This document shows positions 28,162-38,703 of a stretch of 64,000 bases of DNA, one piece after another (position 1 is the stretch's first letter; the number at the start of each line of letters is the position of its first letter). The notes below the pieces were generated by a model. The model searched no databases. It was not told where the DNA came from and saw only the letters and a program-made list of their open reading frames with translations. This stretch comes from an uncultured archaeon (GTDB lineage Archaea; Thermoproteota; Bathyarchaeia; Bathyarchaeales; Bathycorpusculaceae): assembly GCA_938023865.1 (NCBI GenBank), contig CALJDG010000024.1:1-64000 (forward strand), given 5' to 3'. A program made the position numbers and the translations under genes.

Positions 28162-28907
28162 ACAAACCAGCGGAATTGCTCTTCCCTTTTCTTTTCTTCC
28201 TTAACAGTTCTAACCCAACCGAAGGATTCCAAAATTTTTGTTGTTTTCTCAGCTGCAATATCGAGCCTTGACAAGTCAACTTTTAGGTTTAAATACTCGT
28301 TTAAGGCGGAGAGGGCACGGCGAGCGGCATTTGCGTCTGGATAAGTGCCTAAAGTTTCCACCAAAAGCGAGAAACCCTTAAAGCCTTTGAGGCTTCCAAG
28401 CCCCACTAGTATGCCAGCCACTCCGAAAATGTTTCCAACCATTATTTTTGCACCTAAGCTTAAAGCTTCCTTTAGAGTTTCCGGATCAGAAGCGGCGCAG
28501 TAGATTTCAGGTGTTTCCTTGACCTCTTCCTGTTTGAATCCTCCAATAGTTATTAAGAAGCGACATCCAAGCTCTTCGGCAATGTCGAGAACCTTCCCGC
28601 AAAGCTCATATTGCCCAAAAGTCGTTAGGGCTTGAGTGTTACCATACCAAATAATAAGATCTCGCTCCTCTTCTTCGCCCTTATAATAATATAACTCATT
28701 TATCGGGGCGCGGGTACTCCCCGTTTCTGTTGTTACAGCTAGGTCTTGAAATGATGCTGAAAGAATTTTTGCGAAGCGTTTCGCTTCCAGCTCATGGATT
28801 AAATGCAATCCCGCTATATTGGCTACGAAGCCTATTCCCGGCAACCCCTCAATTAGAACAGGCTTCTCAAGCTTTGGCTTCTCTTCGATCTGAACAGTTA
28901 AAGCCAT
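28158..28907 (-). CDS. PAC2-family protein (second copy)
   Basis: PVLIEGLPGIGFVANIAGLHLI, TIGGFKQEEV, LLVETLGTYPDANAARRAL. Confidence 0.88.
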   Translation of the reverse strand: MALTVQIEEKPKLEKPVLIEGLPGIGFVANIAGLHLIHELEAKRFAKILSASFQDLAVTTETGSTRAPINELYYYKGEEEERDLIIWYGNTQALTTFGQYELCGKVLDIAEELGCRFLITIGGFKQEEVKETPEIYCAASDPETLKEALSLGAKIMVGNIFGVAGILVGLGSLKGFKGFSLLVETLGTYPDANAARRALSALNEYLNLKVDLSRLDIAAEKTTKILESFGWVRTVKEEKKREEQFRWFV

Positions 28908-28979
28908 TAAATGTATTCCCTCTGCACATAATAAAAACGGGCTGTTGTAATATAAGTTTACGGCTCTATATTTTTAAGC

Positions 28980-30623
28980 ATGTTTAGCGGATTTTGTTTA
29001 GATTCCATAATGAGCTTTGAGGTAAAAGAAAGGGACTTACTCGCCAGAATCGGGAGATTGCGAACAAAAAGTGGTATCATAGAGACTCCGCTTCTTTTGC
29101 CAGTTATAAATCCGGCCGTACAACTCATCCCCCCGAAAAGAATCTGCGAGGATTTTAACTTCAAAGCTCTAATAACCAATGCGTACATTCTTAAAAGACG
29201 CTTCCAAAACCTGCCAGCCGAAAAGGGCCTGCACAACTTTCTAGATTTTAAGGGCGTGATAATGACAGATTCAGGTGCTTACCAGATTCTGGTCTATGGA
29301 GATGTGGAAACAACTCCGGAAGAAATTGTGGATTATCAAGAGCGGATAGATGCTGACATAGCGACAATATTAGATTGGCCGACTGGTTGGAGGGTCTCAA
29401 GGAAACATGCAGAGAAAACAGTTAATGAAACGCTGAAGAGAGCTGCTGAACTCTTCAAGGTTAAAAAGAGGATGGACATCCTATGGGTTGGCCCTGTTCA
29501 AGGTGGACGATATTTAGATTTAGTAGCGATGTCAGCTTTAAAAATGGCTAAGCTTCCATTTGACGTTTATGCCCTCGGAAGCCCAACTGAAGTTATGGAA
29601 AACTATCGCTTCGACGTCTTAGTGGACATGATTTTGACAGCTAAGAAGAATCTCCCCATTGAACGTCCCTTTCACCTTTTTGGTGCTGGACACCCATTCA
29701 TGTTTTCCTTAGCTGTCGCCTTAGGGTGTGATTTTTTTGATTCTGCGGCATACGCTATCTACGCCAGAGAAAACCGGTATATGACGGAAACCGGGACTGT
29801 GAGGCTGGAAGAGCTTGAATTTTTTCCGTGTGCATGCCCAAAATGTTCAAGTAAAAATCCAAAGGATGTTGCAGAATTTTCCAATAAAGAAAGGCAAGTT
29901 TTCATTGCAGAGCATAACCTTTACGTTTGTTCTGCTGAAATTAAGAGGATAAAACAAGCGATTAAAGAGGGAAGACTTTGGGAACATTTAGAGTTTAGGG
30001 TGCACGGCCACCCTGCACTATTGCAAGCATTAAAAAAGCTGAAAAAATACGAAAAGTACATTGAAAAACATAGCCCAACTGTAAAGCGCAGCGGACTCTT
30101 CTACTTTGATTCTGCCGGTTTGATCCGTCCAGAGGTTGTACGGCATAGAATAAGACTCTCTGGGAGATACGCTCCTCCGAAAGAGTCTGAAGTTCTTATA
30201 TTAATGCCTCAGACCAGAACCAAACCATACCATAAATCTGAAGAATATAAAAGACTAGTGAAAGCTCTTCAAGATTTTCAAAAAGAACGTTTAAATAAAC
30301 TACACATTTGTTTCTTTGAAGCACCTTTTGGAGTAATTCCATTAGAGCTTGATGAAGTTTACCCGCTTTCTCAGCATGAAACGGCCATGCCAATGGACAA
30401 GGAGACTGTCGAATATGTGGCGTCAGAGGTGGCAAATTACATAAAAAGAAACAATTACAAAGTAGTGTTGATGCTTTATAATGCGGAGGACCGGGGCGCA
30501 GAAGTCCTGAAGGCATGCAAAAAGGCATGTGCGGCTAAGAGCGTCAACTTTAAATCTTTTAGTATGGACAGGAGATGGGTTAAATCTATGTCAAATTTTT
30601 TAAAGAAAATGGAGACAGACTAG
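28980..30623 (+). CDS. tgtA: Archaeosine tRNA-guanine transglycosylase
   Basis: LPVINPAVQLIPPKRI, MTDSGAYQILVYGDVETTPEEIVDYQERIDADIATILDWPT; C-terminal DUF5591-like domain. Confidence 0.93.
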   Translation: MFSGFCLDSIMSFEVKERDLLARIGRLRTKSGIIETPLLLPVINPAVQLIPPKRICEDFNFKALITNAYILKRRFQNLPAEKGLHNFLDFKGVIMTDSGAYQILVYGDVETTPEEIVDYQERIDADIATILDWPTGWRVSRKHAEKTVNETLKRAAELFKVKKRMDILWVGPVQGGRYLDLVAMSALKMAKLPFDVYALGSPTEVMENYRFDVLVDMILTAKKNLPIERPFHLFGAGHPFMFSLAVALGCDFFDSAAYAIYARENRYMTETGTVRLEELEFFPCACPKCSSKNPKDVAEFSNKERQVFIAEHNLYVCSAEIKRIKQAIKEGRLWEHLEFRVHGHPALLQALKKLKKYEKYIEKHSPTVKRSGLFYFDSAGLIRPEVVRHRIRLSGRYAPPKESEVLILMPQTRTKPYHKSEEYKRLVKALQDFQKERLNKLHICFFEAPFGVIPLELDEVYPLSQHETAMPMDKETVEYVASEVANYIKRNNYKVVLMLYNAEDRGAEVLKACKKACAAKSVNFKSFSMDRRWVKSMSNFLKKMETD

Positions 30624-30633
30624 GCGGTTAAGA

Positions 30634-31221
30634 TTGATTCGTGCGGACCTCCACATTCACACAATGTTTTCGCCTGACGCTTCAATACGCCCAAAAACCA
30701 TAGTGGAACAGCTTTTCACTCACTCCCACATAAAAGCGGCGGCAATAACAGATCATAATACCATTAAAGGATACTACAAGGTGTTAGAGCTGGCTAAAAA
30801 CTACTCAGATATTCTGATTATTCCGGGTATCGAAATCAGCTCTATTTGCGGCGATCTTGTCCTTTTAGGAGTCGCTGAAGTACCACCTCAATCATGGACT
30901 GTTGAAAATGTCATAGATTTTGCGCATGAAAGAGACGGTTTGGTGGTTGCAGCGCATCCCTATAGAGCCTTTGGTTTAGGTGACTCAGCCAAAAAATATG
31001 AAATTGACGCTGTCGAGATTTTGAATGGTAGCTGCTCTCAACAATTAAACATGCTAGCTGAAATATTAGCCAATGAAATGGCTTTGCCCGGCCTGGCTGG
31101 TAGCGACGCCCACAGGGCAGATGAACTTTGGACGGTATACAGCGAAATTCAAGCTTCAATGGATCTGGATGAAATTTTAAGGGCTATTAAACGTAGACTT
31201 GTTAAAGTGGCCCGTACTTAA
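30634..31221 (+). CDS. PHP-domain metal-dependent phosphoesterase
   Basis: RADLHIHTMFSPDAS, AAITDHNTIKGY, LAGSDAHRADEL. Confidence 0.9.
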   Translation: MIRADLHIHTMFSPDASIRPKTIVEQLFTHSHIKAAAITDHNTIKGYYKVLELAKNYSDILIIPGIEISSICGDLVLLGVAEVPPQSWTVENVIDFAHERDGLVVAAHPYRAFGLGDSAKKYEIDAVEILNGSCSQQLNMLAEILANEMALPGLAGSDAHRADELWTVYSEIQASMDLDEILRAIKRRLVKVART

Positions 31222-31281
31222 AAGTCAATACATTTTTAAAACAGCTGTGCCAATGTTAAGTGCGTTAATGGTCGAAAAGAA

Positions 31282-32547
31282 ATGAGTCCACTTCAAATAA
31301 AGTTTTTAGGCGCAACCCAAGAGGTTGGTAGGGCTGCCATATCCGTTAAGACCGAAAAGGCTCAGGTTTTATTGGACTACGGTGTAATGTTAAATCATGA
31401 GCCCGGCTTTCCGATGCATGTTCCTCCTAAAGAGGTGGATGCAATTATTTTGGGACACAGCCACCTGGATCATTCTGGCGCAGTTCCCATATTCTTTATA
31501 CATGGGAAGAAAACCGTTTACGCGAATAAGCTTACAGCAGAGCTTAGCCAATTATTAATTTCGGACTTCATACACCTTTCTAGCTACTACCTTCCCTACG
31601 AATATCTCGAACTAAGAACTATGTTAAGGCACATTAAGCACTTAGATTTTGGCGTAAAAGAAACTATTGGAGATATCACCTTTGAACTTCGAAACGCTGG
31701 ACATATTCCAGGAAGCGCGCAAGTCCTCATAGAGGCTGAAGGGAAGAGGCTACTATACACTGGCGACTTCAGTTTAATAGACACAAGACTTTTAGAGGGG
31801 GCAAAAATGGATTACTGCGATTTGGACGCAGTTATTATAGAAAGTACATATGCTGATGAAGACCATCCAGAGCGCCCAGAACTTGAAAAAAACTTTGTTG
31901 AGGAAGTAACAGAAGTCGTAGAACGTGGGGGAACAGTTCTCATACCAGCCTTCAGCATTGGGAGGTCTCAAGAAATAGCATGCATCCTTGCTGCCTACCA
32001 TTTTGAACACCCAGTTTACCTTGACGGGATGGCGCGAGAAGCCAGCAGAATGATGATGAATTACGTGCAGTTCTTAAGAGATCCAAAACTGTTTATGGAT
32101 GCTATCCATTCTGTCAATTGGGTGGAAGGCTGGCGAGACCGCAGAAAAGCCACAAAAATGCCATGCGTAATAATTTCGCCAGCTGGAATGTTAAAGGGCG
32201 GTCCAGCGGCGTTCTACATATCAAAAATTGGTAAAAAAGCAAATAACGCAGTTTTTCTTGTGAGTTACCAAATTCCCGGCACGCCCGGAAGAGAACTTTT
32301 AGAGAAAGGCATATGCGTCATCGACGGGAAAATGAGAAGGGTTAAGGCTAGAGTTAAACATTTTGACTTTTCTTCCCATTGTGGCGCAAGGGAGCTCAAA
32401 GAAGCCGTAAAAAGGCTTGATGGCAAGGCAAAATTCTATGTAATCCATGGCGCCGAGGGAAACTGTGAGCTTCTCGCAAAATGGATAGAGAAGGAAGCCG
32501 GATTAGAGGCTGTAGCTCCGAGACCTGGAGACACGTTTAAGGTTTAA
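31282..32547 (+). CDS. MBL-fold beta-CASP ribonuclease
   Basis: LGHSHLDHSGAVP, YTGDFSL, IPAFSIGRSQEI, HFDFSSHCGARE, VIHGAEGNC. Confidence 0.92.
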   Translation: MSPLQIKFLGATQEVGRAAISVKTEKAQVLLDYGVMLNHEPGFPMHVPPKEVDAIILGHSHLDHSGAVPIFFIHGKKTVYANKLTAELSQLLISDFIHLSSYYLPYEYLELRTMLRHIKHLDFGVKETIGDITFELRNAGHIPGSAQVLIEAEGKRLLYTGDFSLIDTRLLEGAKMDYCDLDAVIIESTYADEDHPERPELEKNFVEEVTEVVERGGTVLIPAFSIGRSQEIACILAAYHFEHPVYLDGMAREASRMMMNYVQFLRDPKLFMDAIHSVNWVEGWRDRRKATKMPCVIISPAGMLKGGPAAFYISKIGKKANNAVFLVSYQIPGTPGRELLEKGICVIDGKMRRVKARVKHFDFSSHCGARELKEAVKRLDGKAKFYVIHGAEGNCELLAKWIEKEAGLEAVAPRPGDTFKV

Positions 32548-32552
32548 AGAAC

Positions 32553-33092
32553 ATGAAAATAGGAATTTTACGCATAGGACAAATCGACCTAGACTTCCTT
32601 GAAAGAATATGCGAGAACATAAACCTGCCGTTCCCGAAAACACAGTGTCAAATAGTCCCGGAAATATTAACTTTACCTCAAGAAGCCTTCGACAAAGCAA
32701 GGAGGCAGTACCGTTCAGATATGATATTAGGCTTGGTGGCAATTCATGCGGAAAAAGCCCAAAACCTAGACCGTGTTTTAGGCGTGGTTGATGTTGACAT
32801 CTACGTTCCGGGATTAAACTTTGTTTTCGGGGAGGCAGAATGCCCGGGAAAGGCAGCTCTCATATCCCTTTGGAGGTTAAGACCAGAATTTTACGGCCTG
32901 CCATCAAATTTCGAGCTTTTTATAGAAAGAGGCGTAAAAGAAGCTGTGCACGAACTTGGACACACTTTCGGTTTGACCCACTGCAAAAATCCATATTGCA
33001 TTATGTTTTTTTCTAACTCCATCTTTGAAACGGACAGAAAAAAGGGCATATTTTGTAACACGTGTTATTCGAATATTCATAAGCCTCTTTAA
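32553..33092 (+). CDS. amzA: Archaemetzincin metalloprotease
   Basis: HELGHTFGLTHCKNPYCIMFFSNSIFETDRKKGIFCNTC. Confidence 0.93.
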   Translation: MKIGILRIGQIDLDFLERICENINLPFPKTQCQIVPEILTLPQEAFDKARRQYRSDMILGLVAIHAEKAQNLDRVLGVVDVDIYVPGLNFVFGEAECPGKAALISLWRLRPEFYGLPSNFELFIERGVKEAVHELGHTFGLTHCKNPYCIMFFSNSIFETDRKKGIFCNTCYSNIHKPL

Positions 33093-33109
33093 ATCCAGTA
33101 GCTAAACAT

Positions 33110-33226
33110 GGGGGTTTACCCGAGGGTTCGGTGAGTTTTAAGAGGGGAGAAAGGAGAGAAGGGAGTTCCAAAAATAGGAACCACCGAACCCTGTTTGGGC
33201 CCCCTCCCCTTCTTTCAATGGAAAGG
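33110..33226. ncRNA. Candidate structured RNA or bidirectional terminator between convergent genes (strand undetermined)
   Basis: GGGTTCGGTG (33124-33133)/CACCGAACCC (33182-33191); inner GTTCC-7nt-GGAAC (33165-33181); outer CCC/GGG and GGGGG/CCCCC (33110-33114/33200-33204). Confidence 0.5.
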
Positions 33227-33256
33227 AGAAAGAGAAGCACCAATATAAAAGCTTTT

Positions 33257-34309
33257 CTATGAAATAAACGTTCCATAATAATAGCTAGACTCTTTAACAG
33301 CCTTAACGGTTCTTTCTAGGAGAAGTTGGGCTGCCTCTTGTGTTGGCCAACCCCCAAGTCCGCAGTCCGGTCCTGTCAAGGTCATTCTATCCCCAAATTT
33401 TTCCCTAGCTTTTTCGAATCTCTTTCTAATAGTTTTTTCATCTTCAACGAGCTGTTCTGTTTCTGGCTTTGTTATTCCCTTCTCATAAAGCTCTGCGATG
33501 ATGGAGTCGATGTCTGTTCTCGATATTCCGACACGTATGAACTTGTCCATCCTTTCAAGCATGTCTTTTGAAACGAATTCTAAGCTACGTGGAGAGGCTG
33601 CATACTCTATAGATATCACGTCTAGATTTCTAACCTCTAAAACGTCCACAATTCTTGTGGGGGAATGCATGTGAATATGCTTTTGTACATTTTTGTCAAA
33701 ATTTAGGGCTTTTTCTAAAGCTTCCGCTATTATATCTTTGTCTGCTGATATTCCTTGGAAGCCAAAACTCGGCTCGTCTAGGGATACTACTTCCGTTTTG
33801 ACGTATTTTGAGTTTAAAATGGCGTTTTTTGCGAATCGCCTTACAGTTTCTGCAAACATAAATAGTACGTCTTTGTACAATGTCGTTCTAACTTCTTTTA
33901 AGTAAAGCTCCAATGGACCAGTAATACAAACGCGCAGGGCAATCCTCCTTTCCACACTTTCGTAGATTCTTTTTGCCTCTTCATTGATAACGTATACTTC
34001 CGGTATGATGGCGTCTTTCTCCTCAACAACATATGTGCCTTTTTCCATAGCCTTATATATAGGTTCTGTGAACTGCTTGTGTATGTCATAGTGTTGTGGA
34101 TAATTGACGATGTCCAGACCAGATTTGAGCTTTCTAAAAAAGGAATCTGCTACAACTACATAGAAATTTTTAAACAGAAAAGGGTTCTCTTTAAAATTTT
34201 TTCCACTGGCGGCATGTTCTCTTGCCAGCTTGTAGGCTTCATTGAACATTTTTCTCTCAATAGATTTTGGGAGGGGAAAACTCCCAATGTCGTCGACCAG
34301 CACTTCCAT
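33257..34309 (-). CDS. Core-MetE-like cobalamin-independent methionine synthase family
   Basis: VDDIGSFPLP, HIHMHSPTRIVDVL, ISIEYAASPRSLEF, LTGPDCGLGGWPTQEAAQLLL. Confidence 0.82.
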   Translation of the reverse strand: MEVLVDDIGSFPLPKSIERKMFNEAYKLAREHAASGKNFKENPFLFKNFYVVVADSFFRKLKSGLDIVNYPQHYDIHKQFTEPIYKAMEKGTYVVEEKDAIIPEVYVINEEAKRIYESVERRIALRVCITGPLELYLKEVRTTLYKDVLFMFAETVRRFAKNAILNSKYVKTEVVSLDEPSFGFQGISADKDIIAEALEKALNFDKNVQKHIHMHSPTRIVDVLEVRNLDVISIEYAASPRSLEFVSKDMLERMDKFIRVGISRTDIDSIIAELYEKGITKPETEQLVEDEKTIRKRFEKAREKFGDRMTLTGPDCGLGGWPTQEAAQLLLERTVKAVKESSYYYGTFIS

Positions 34310-34405
34310 AAAATGAAATTATTGCGTTTTTAGTAATAAAAGTTAATCTGAAGACTTAAATCTGGAGAGTAACAATTATAAGTGTGTTTATTTTGTGAAC
34401 ATTGA

Positions 34406-35377
34406 ATGGTGAAAGAAATGCCGAGTGTGTGGAAACTTCGTGCATCTATGATTGGAACGCTGGTCCTCATAATAGGATTATCCACGCTAGTGTTTACGCT
34501 AATTTTAAGCTTGATTGGCGTTATAGATATACTAGTTTTAGGAGTTTTAGTTGTGGCGTTTAATGTGGGGCAGTGGCTGATCTCTCCATACATTATTGAC
34601 GCTTTATATCGCACACGTGAAATACCTGAAAACGAGAACCCAAAACTCCATCAGATAGTTGAAAACTTAAGTCGAAAAAGCGGATTGAAAAAGCCAAAGC
34701 TAATGCTTGCCCAAATTCCAATTCCAAACGCCTTCGCATACGGCTCACCAATCGCTGGAAACCGTGTAGCTGTGACAAGTGGGCTTCTTAAAACTCTCGA
34801 TGAAGAAGAGGTCGAAGCCGTTTTAGGTCATGAGCTGGGACACTTGAAACATAGAGACGTACAAATAATGATGTTTGTCTCACTTCTTCCAGCACTATTT
34901 TACTATATTGGCTATTCATTAATGATATCTTCAATGTATGGTAGGCGAAGAGAAGAAGGAAGCGGGGTTGCTGTCTTAGGCATTGGATTTATGATGTTCT
35001 CATGGATTTTAAACATGTTTATACTTTACTTAAGCCGTCTCCGTGAGTATTATGCTGACAGGCACAGCGCCTTGATAGTCGAAAACGGCGCACAAAAACT
35101 TTCAGAAGGCTTGGCAAAAATTGTCTATGCAACGAGAAATATGGGTAGAAAAAGAAAAGAGGTGCAGCATTTAAACGCTTTCAAAGCTTTGTTCATAACG
35201 GACCCTGACTGTGTGGAAACCGACTCTGTGGTTTTATCAGCGGCGGGCTCAGGCGACCAAAAACTTGTCCAAGAGCTTCTGTCAAAAAGGTTAACAACAC
35301 TGGATAGAATAATCGAGATTTTCTCAACACATCCGAATATAGTTAAACGCCTAAAAGCCCTACAAGAATTAAGCTAA
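34406..35377 (+). CDS. htpX: HtpX-like M48 metalloprotease
   Basis: VLGHELGHLKHRDVQIM; IPNAFAYG; STHPNIVKRLKAL. Confidence 0.93.
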   Translation: MVKEMPSVWKLRASMIGTLVLIIGLSTLVFTLILSLIGVIDILVLGVLVVAFNVGQWLISPYIIDALYRTREIPENENPKLHQIVENLSRKSGLKKPKLMLAQIPIPNAFAYGSPIAGNRVAVTSGLLKTLDEEEVEAVLGHELGHLKHRDVQIMMFVSLLPALFYYIGYSLMISSMYGRRREEGSGVAVLGIGFMMFSWILNMFILYLSRLREYYADRHSALIVENGAQKLSEGLAKIVYATRNMGRKRKEVQHLNAFKALFITDPDCVETDSVVLSAAGSGDQKLVQELLSKRLTTLDRIIEIFSTHPNIVKRLKALQELS

Positions 35378-35473
35378 AACCTTTTTAGCATCTTCTTGAC
35401 AACTAGTCAACAAGGTTTTAAAGGTAGTTGCGGTGGTTATTGACGCCTTTCTCTCTCGAACACGATTGAATAT

Positions 35474-36577
35474 TTAATGATAAACTTTTAGCGGCTTTCC
35501 AAGAATTTCGCCGTTTAACTCCCATATTCCCAAACCGTGTAGTTTTGGAAGTATGCGCATCGAATTTTTAACTTTTGTAACGCCTTTGGTGGCTAGCTTG
35601 TCTTTAAGCAGCAGATCAGAGTCTAAGTCTGCATACTGTATGTTTTTTACTGCTGCAGCTAGATGGGTCCCCGCTGCTATGCCTATTTCTGATTCTCCCA
35701 TGCAGCCTATCATGCATGGTATCCCAGCGGCTTCTGCTATGGCGGCTATTTTCTTGGCTTTGTGAATTCCTCCGCCTTTCATCAATTTTATGTTTATTAA
35801 GTCTACAGCTTCAGCCCTTATTAGTTGTAGTGCGTCTTCCGGCGAGTGGACACTTTCATCAGCCATTATTGGTATAGGCGAGTTTCGCTTGACCTCTATT
35901 AGTCCTTTCAAGTTTTCTGCTGGGACTGGCTGTTCTGCAAATTGAATGTTGAACTTTTCAATTTTCTTTAAAACTTCTATGGCTTGTTTCGGCATCCAGC
36001 CTTGGTTCGCATCAATCCTTATCTGTATTTTTTCGCCGACTGCCTCGCGGATAAGCCTAATCCGCTCGACGTCTTCCTCTGGGTTTACGCCAACCTTAAC
36101 TTTTAAGGCTTTAAACCCTTTCTTCACCGCTTTAACAGCGTCTTTAGCCATTTCCCTGGGGGATTTTATGCCCAATGTGATGTCGGTTAAAATTTCTGTC
36201 CTGTAGCCGCCCATAACCATGTAGAGGGGCTTCTTAACAGTCTTGCCTAAAATATCGTGTAGGGCAATGTCTATAGCTGCCTTTGCCGCTGGGTTTCCAG
36301 CCACCATGGAGTCCATAAGCTCAACGTTTTGCTCGATTCTTAAGGGGCACATGCCAATAAGCCTAGGCGCAATTTTATCTAAGACTTTGATAACTGTTTC
36401 CGCTGTTTCGCCAGTAACTCGATCCGACGGAGAGGATTCGCCCCATCCACAAACGCCATAATCCGTAACTATTTTCACGACAACGTTACGGCTTTCAGTG
36501 CTTGCTTCCGTGGCTATTCTAAAAGGTTCACGATAAGCCAAAGTAATCGAATAAACTTCGATTTTCTGGATTCCCAA
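35474..36577 (-). CDS. Enolase superfamily; dipeptide (Ala-Glu) epimerase-like
   Basis: KALKVKVG, IRIDANQGW, MADESVHSPEDAL, INIKLMKGGGIHKA. Confidence 0.88.
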   Translation of the reverse strand: MGIQKIEVYSITLAYREPFRIATEASTESRNVVVKIVTDYGVCGWGESSPSDRVTGETAETVIKVLDKIAPRLIGMCPLRIEQNVELMDSMVAGNPAAKAAIDIALHDILGKTVKKPLYMVMGGYRTEILTDITLGIKSPREMAKDAVKAVKKGFKALKVKVGVNPEEDVERIRLIREAVGEKIQIRIDANQGWMPKQAIEVLKKIEKFNIQFAEQPVPAENLKGLIEVKRNSPIPIMADESVHSPEDALQLIRAEAVDLINIKLMKGGGIHKAKKIAAIAEAAGIPCMIGCMGESEIGIAAGTHLAAAVKNIQYADLDSDLLLKDKLATKGVTKVKNSMRILPKLHGLGIWELNGEILGKPLKVYH

Positions 36578-36629
36578 AGTTGATTTCGCCGAATGATAGT
36601 TTAGCGTTTTCCCTATGAAAAAGTTTTTA

Positions 36630-37919
36630 CTAATGTTCTTCTCTTTTCCGCTGCCCTATTCTTATTCTCTTAAACTTTATTTTTGCTGTTAGAATTTTCT
36701 CTGTTGCGAAAAACCTTGAGGCTGCATACATAACTACCATTGTAAAGACTGAAACATAGATTATGCCTAAAGCTGCGGTCCAATAGTCGCCCATTATGAC
36801 GGCTTTTGAGGCTATTATTGGGTGGCTAAATGGGATGGCGTAAAAAAGAATTCTCATAGCTAATGTCAAGGTGTTAATGTCCAAGTATATTAGGGCAAAA
36901 GATGGGAGAAATATGAGTGGGTAAATGTAACCTACAAAGGATTGGGCGCTTCGAACATCTTCGGCGAAAGCTGACGTTATAACAGCCAAAGCCAAAGCCG
37001 AAAGCATTGTTACGAAAAGGGACACACTTAGGAGCAAATAGCCATAAAATGAAGGCGTAAGCCCTAAAGCGGCTAGATCCAAGTTTATGTTGGCTGGAAT
37101 GCCAGACATGGCCGAGCCTAACAGGTAGCTGTACCCGACCATGTAAGCCACGGCGCCAACAGCGGCAACAATAATTGAGCCGGAAAGCTTTCCCAAAAGA
37201 ATTGAAAGGCGATCCATAGGCAAGGTCAACAAAGTTTCAAGGGTTTTCTCCTCCTTTTCCATGGCTACTGAAGTGGCGGCTATCTGCACTGAATAGGTAA
37301 GTAAAATCATAATTGTGATTGGTAGGGCAATGGACTGGGACATAAGCAAGCCAGAGAGCATGGCTGGATCAACACCACGCTTAACCTCGCCTTTTATAAT
37401 TGCTGACTTTTCAACAGTCAAAACGTCTGGAGCAACTTCTCTGTTAAACTTATTGACTAAAGCATCAATCACAGAGGAGCTAATACCTTCGAAAGTGCTT
37501 GGTCCAAGCAAAACTCCATAAAACCTCACCGTAATATTTACTTTATAACCGCTGTGGTACTCGTTAATAGTGTCATTAAAACCTCTAGGGATTTCAAGAA
37601 TTTGTGTGGCGTTATATTTTGACAATAACATTGTGATGTTTTCATTACCCAATACAATACTGCTTTCATTGAAAATTTTAACACCAGCCTTTTGAAGCGA
37701 AGCCGTAAAGTTGTAAGCCCAATATCCTCCATCATTGTCCACCATGATTATTGCGGTTTTTCCGGCTTTTTCTTGGGCTGATTGCATCGCGTAGTTTATG
37801 ACTCCGCCTAAAACTGGAAACATCACCAGCGGGACAATTATCATTCCCAAGAGGATTTTTGGGTCTCTTACAAGCTCTTTAAGCTCTTTTAATAGGAAGT
37901 TGCCAAAACCCCTAAGCAA
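36630..37919 (-). CDS. ABC-2 type transporter permease (NatB-like)
   Basis: KELKELVRDPKILLGMIIVPLVMFPVLGG; EKEEKTLETLLTLPM. Confidence 0.9.
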   Translation of the reverse strand: MLRGFGNFLLKELKELVRDPKILLGMIIVPLVMFPVLGGVINYAMQSAQEKAGKTAIIMVDNDGGYWAYNFTASLQKAGVKIFNESSIVLGNENITMLLSKYNATQILEIPRGFNDTINEYHSGYKVNITVRFYGVLLGPSTFEGISSSVIDALVNKFNREVAPDVLTVEKSAIIKGEVKRGVDPAMLSGLLMSQSIALPITIMILLTYSVQIAATSVAMEKEEKTLETLLTLPMDRLSILLGKLSGSIIVAAVGAVAYMVGYSYLLGSAMSGIPANINLDLAALGLTPSFYGYLLLSVSLFVTMLSALALAVITSAFAEDVRSAQSFVGYIYPLIFLPSFALIYLDINTLTLAMRILFYAIPFSHPIIASKAVIMGDYWTAALGIIYVSVFTMVVMYAASRFFATEKILTAKIKFKRIRIGQRKREEH

Positions 37920-38646
37920 ACTTAACCACCCGTGCGAAAACCTCTTCTAAGTTTTTGCCTCCGAACTTTTCCTTCAATTCTTTGGGTTCTCCCTCGGCGA
38001 CTACTCTGCCATTGTTAATTAAGGCAACCCTATCGCATAAATACTCAACCTCAAGCATGTTGTGGCTTGAAAGAAGCGCCGTCACGCTATGGCTCTTTAC
38101 ATAGCCCTTTATTATCTCCCTAACATGGTAGGAATGAAGTACATCTAAGCCACTTGTAGGTTCATCAAGTATGGCCAGCTTTGGCTTGGGCATTAGGGCT
38201 CTGGCGACCAGAAGACGGCGCTTCATCCCCTTACTATAAGTTTTAGTTTTGTCCTTTAGTCTTTCCCCTAAACCGGATATTTCGGCTGCCTCCATAACCA
38301 TTTTACGTGCCTCATTTCTGTCGCTTGTATGAAATCTAGCCATAAACTCTAGATATTCTAAACCAGAAAGATAACGGTAAGCGCCAGCCTCCTCTGGAAG
38401 ATAGGAGATTATTCTGCGGACATCATCTGCATTTTGCCCAACATCGTATCCAAAGACCTTAACAGTTCCAGAGGTGGGCAGAAGCAAAGTTGAGACTATC
38501 CGGAGAGCAGTGGTTTTACCAGCGCCGTTCGGGCCGATAAGACCAAAAATTTCGCTGGACTTGACGCGGAAACTTAACTCGTCTAGAGCGCGGATGCTCC
38601 CAAAAACCTTGGTAACATTGTGAGCTTCAACAGCAAACATCGCCAA
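37912..38646 (-). CDS. ABC transporter ATP-binding protein
   Basis: GPNGAGKTT, YSKGMKRRLLVARALMPKPKLAILDEPTSGLD. Confidence 0.95.
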   Translation of the reverse strand: MAMFAVEAHNVTKVFGSIRALDELSFRVKSSEIFGLIGPNGAGKTTALRIVSTLLLPTSGTVKVFGYDVGQNADDVRRIISYLPEEAGAYRYLSGLEYLEFMARFHTSDRNEARKMVMEAAEISGLGERLKDKTKTYSKGMKRRLLVARALMPKPKLAILDEPTSGLDVLHSYHVREIIKGYVKSHSVTALLSSHNMLEVEYLCDRVALINNGRVVAEGEPKELKEKFGGKNLEEVFARVVKFA

Positions 38647-38703
38647 AGCCTCTATTTGAGAACATTTAAATCATCCATAAAATAAATACCATACGTTTAT
38701 GCT

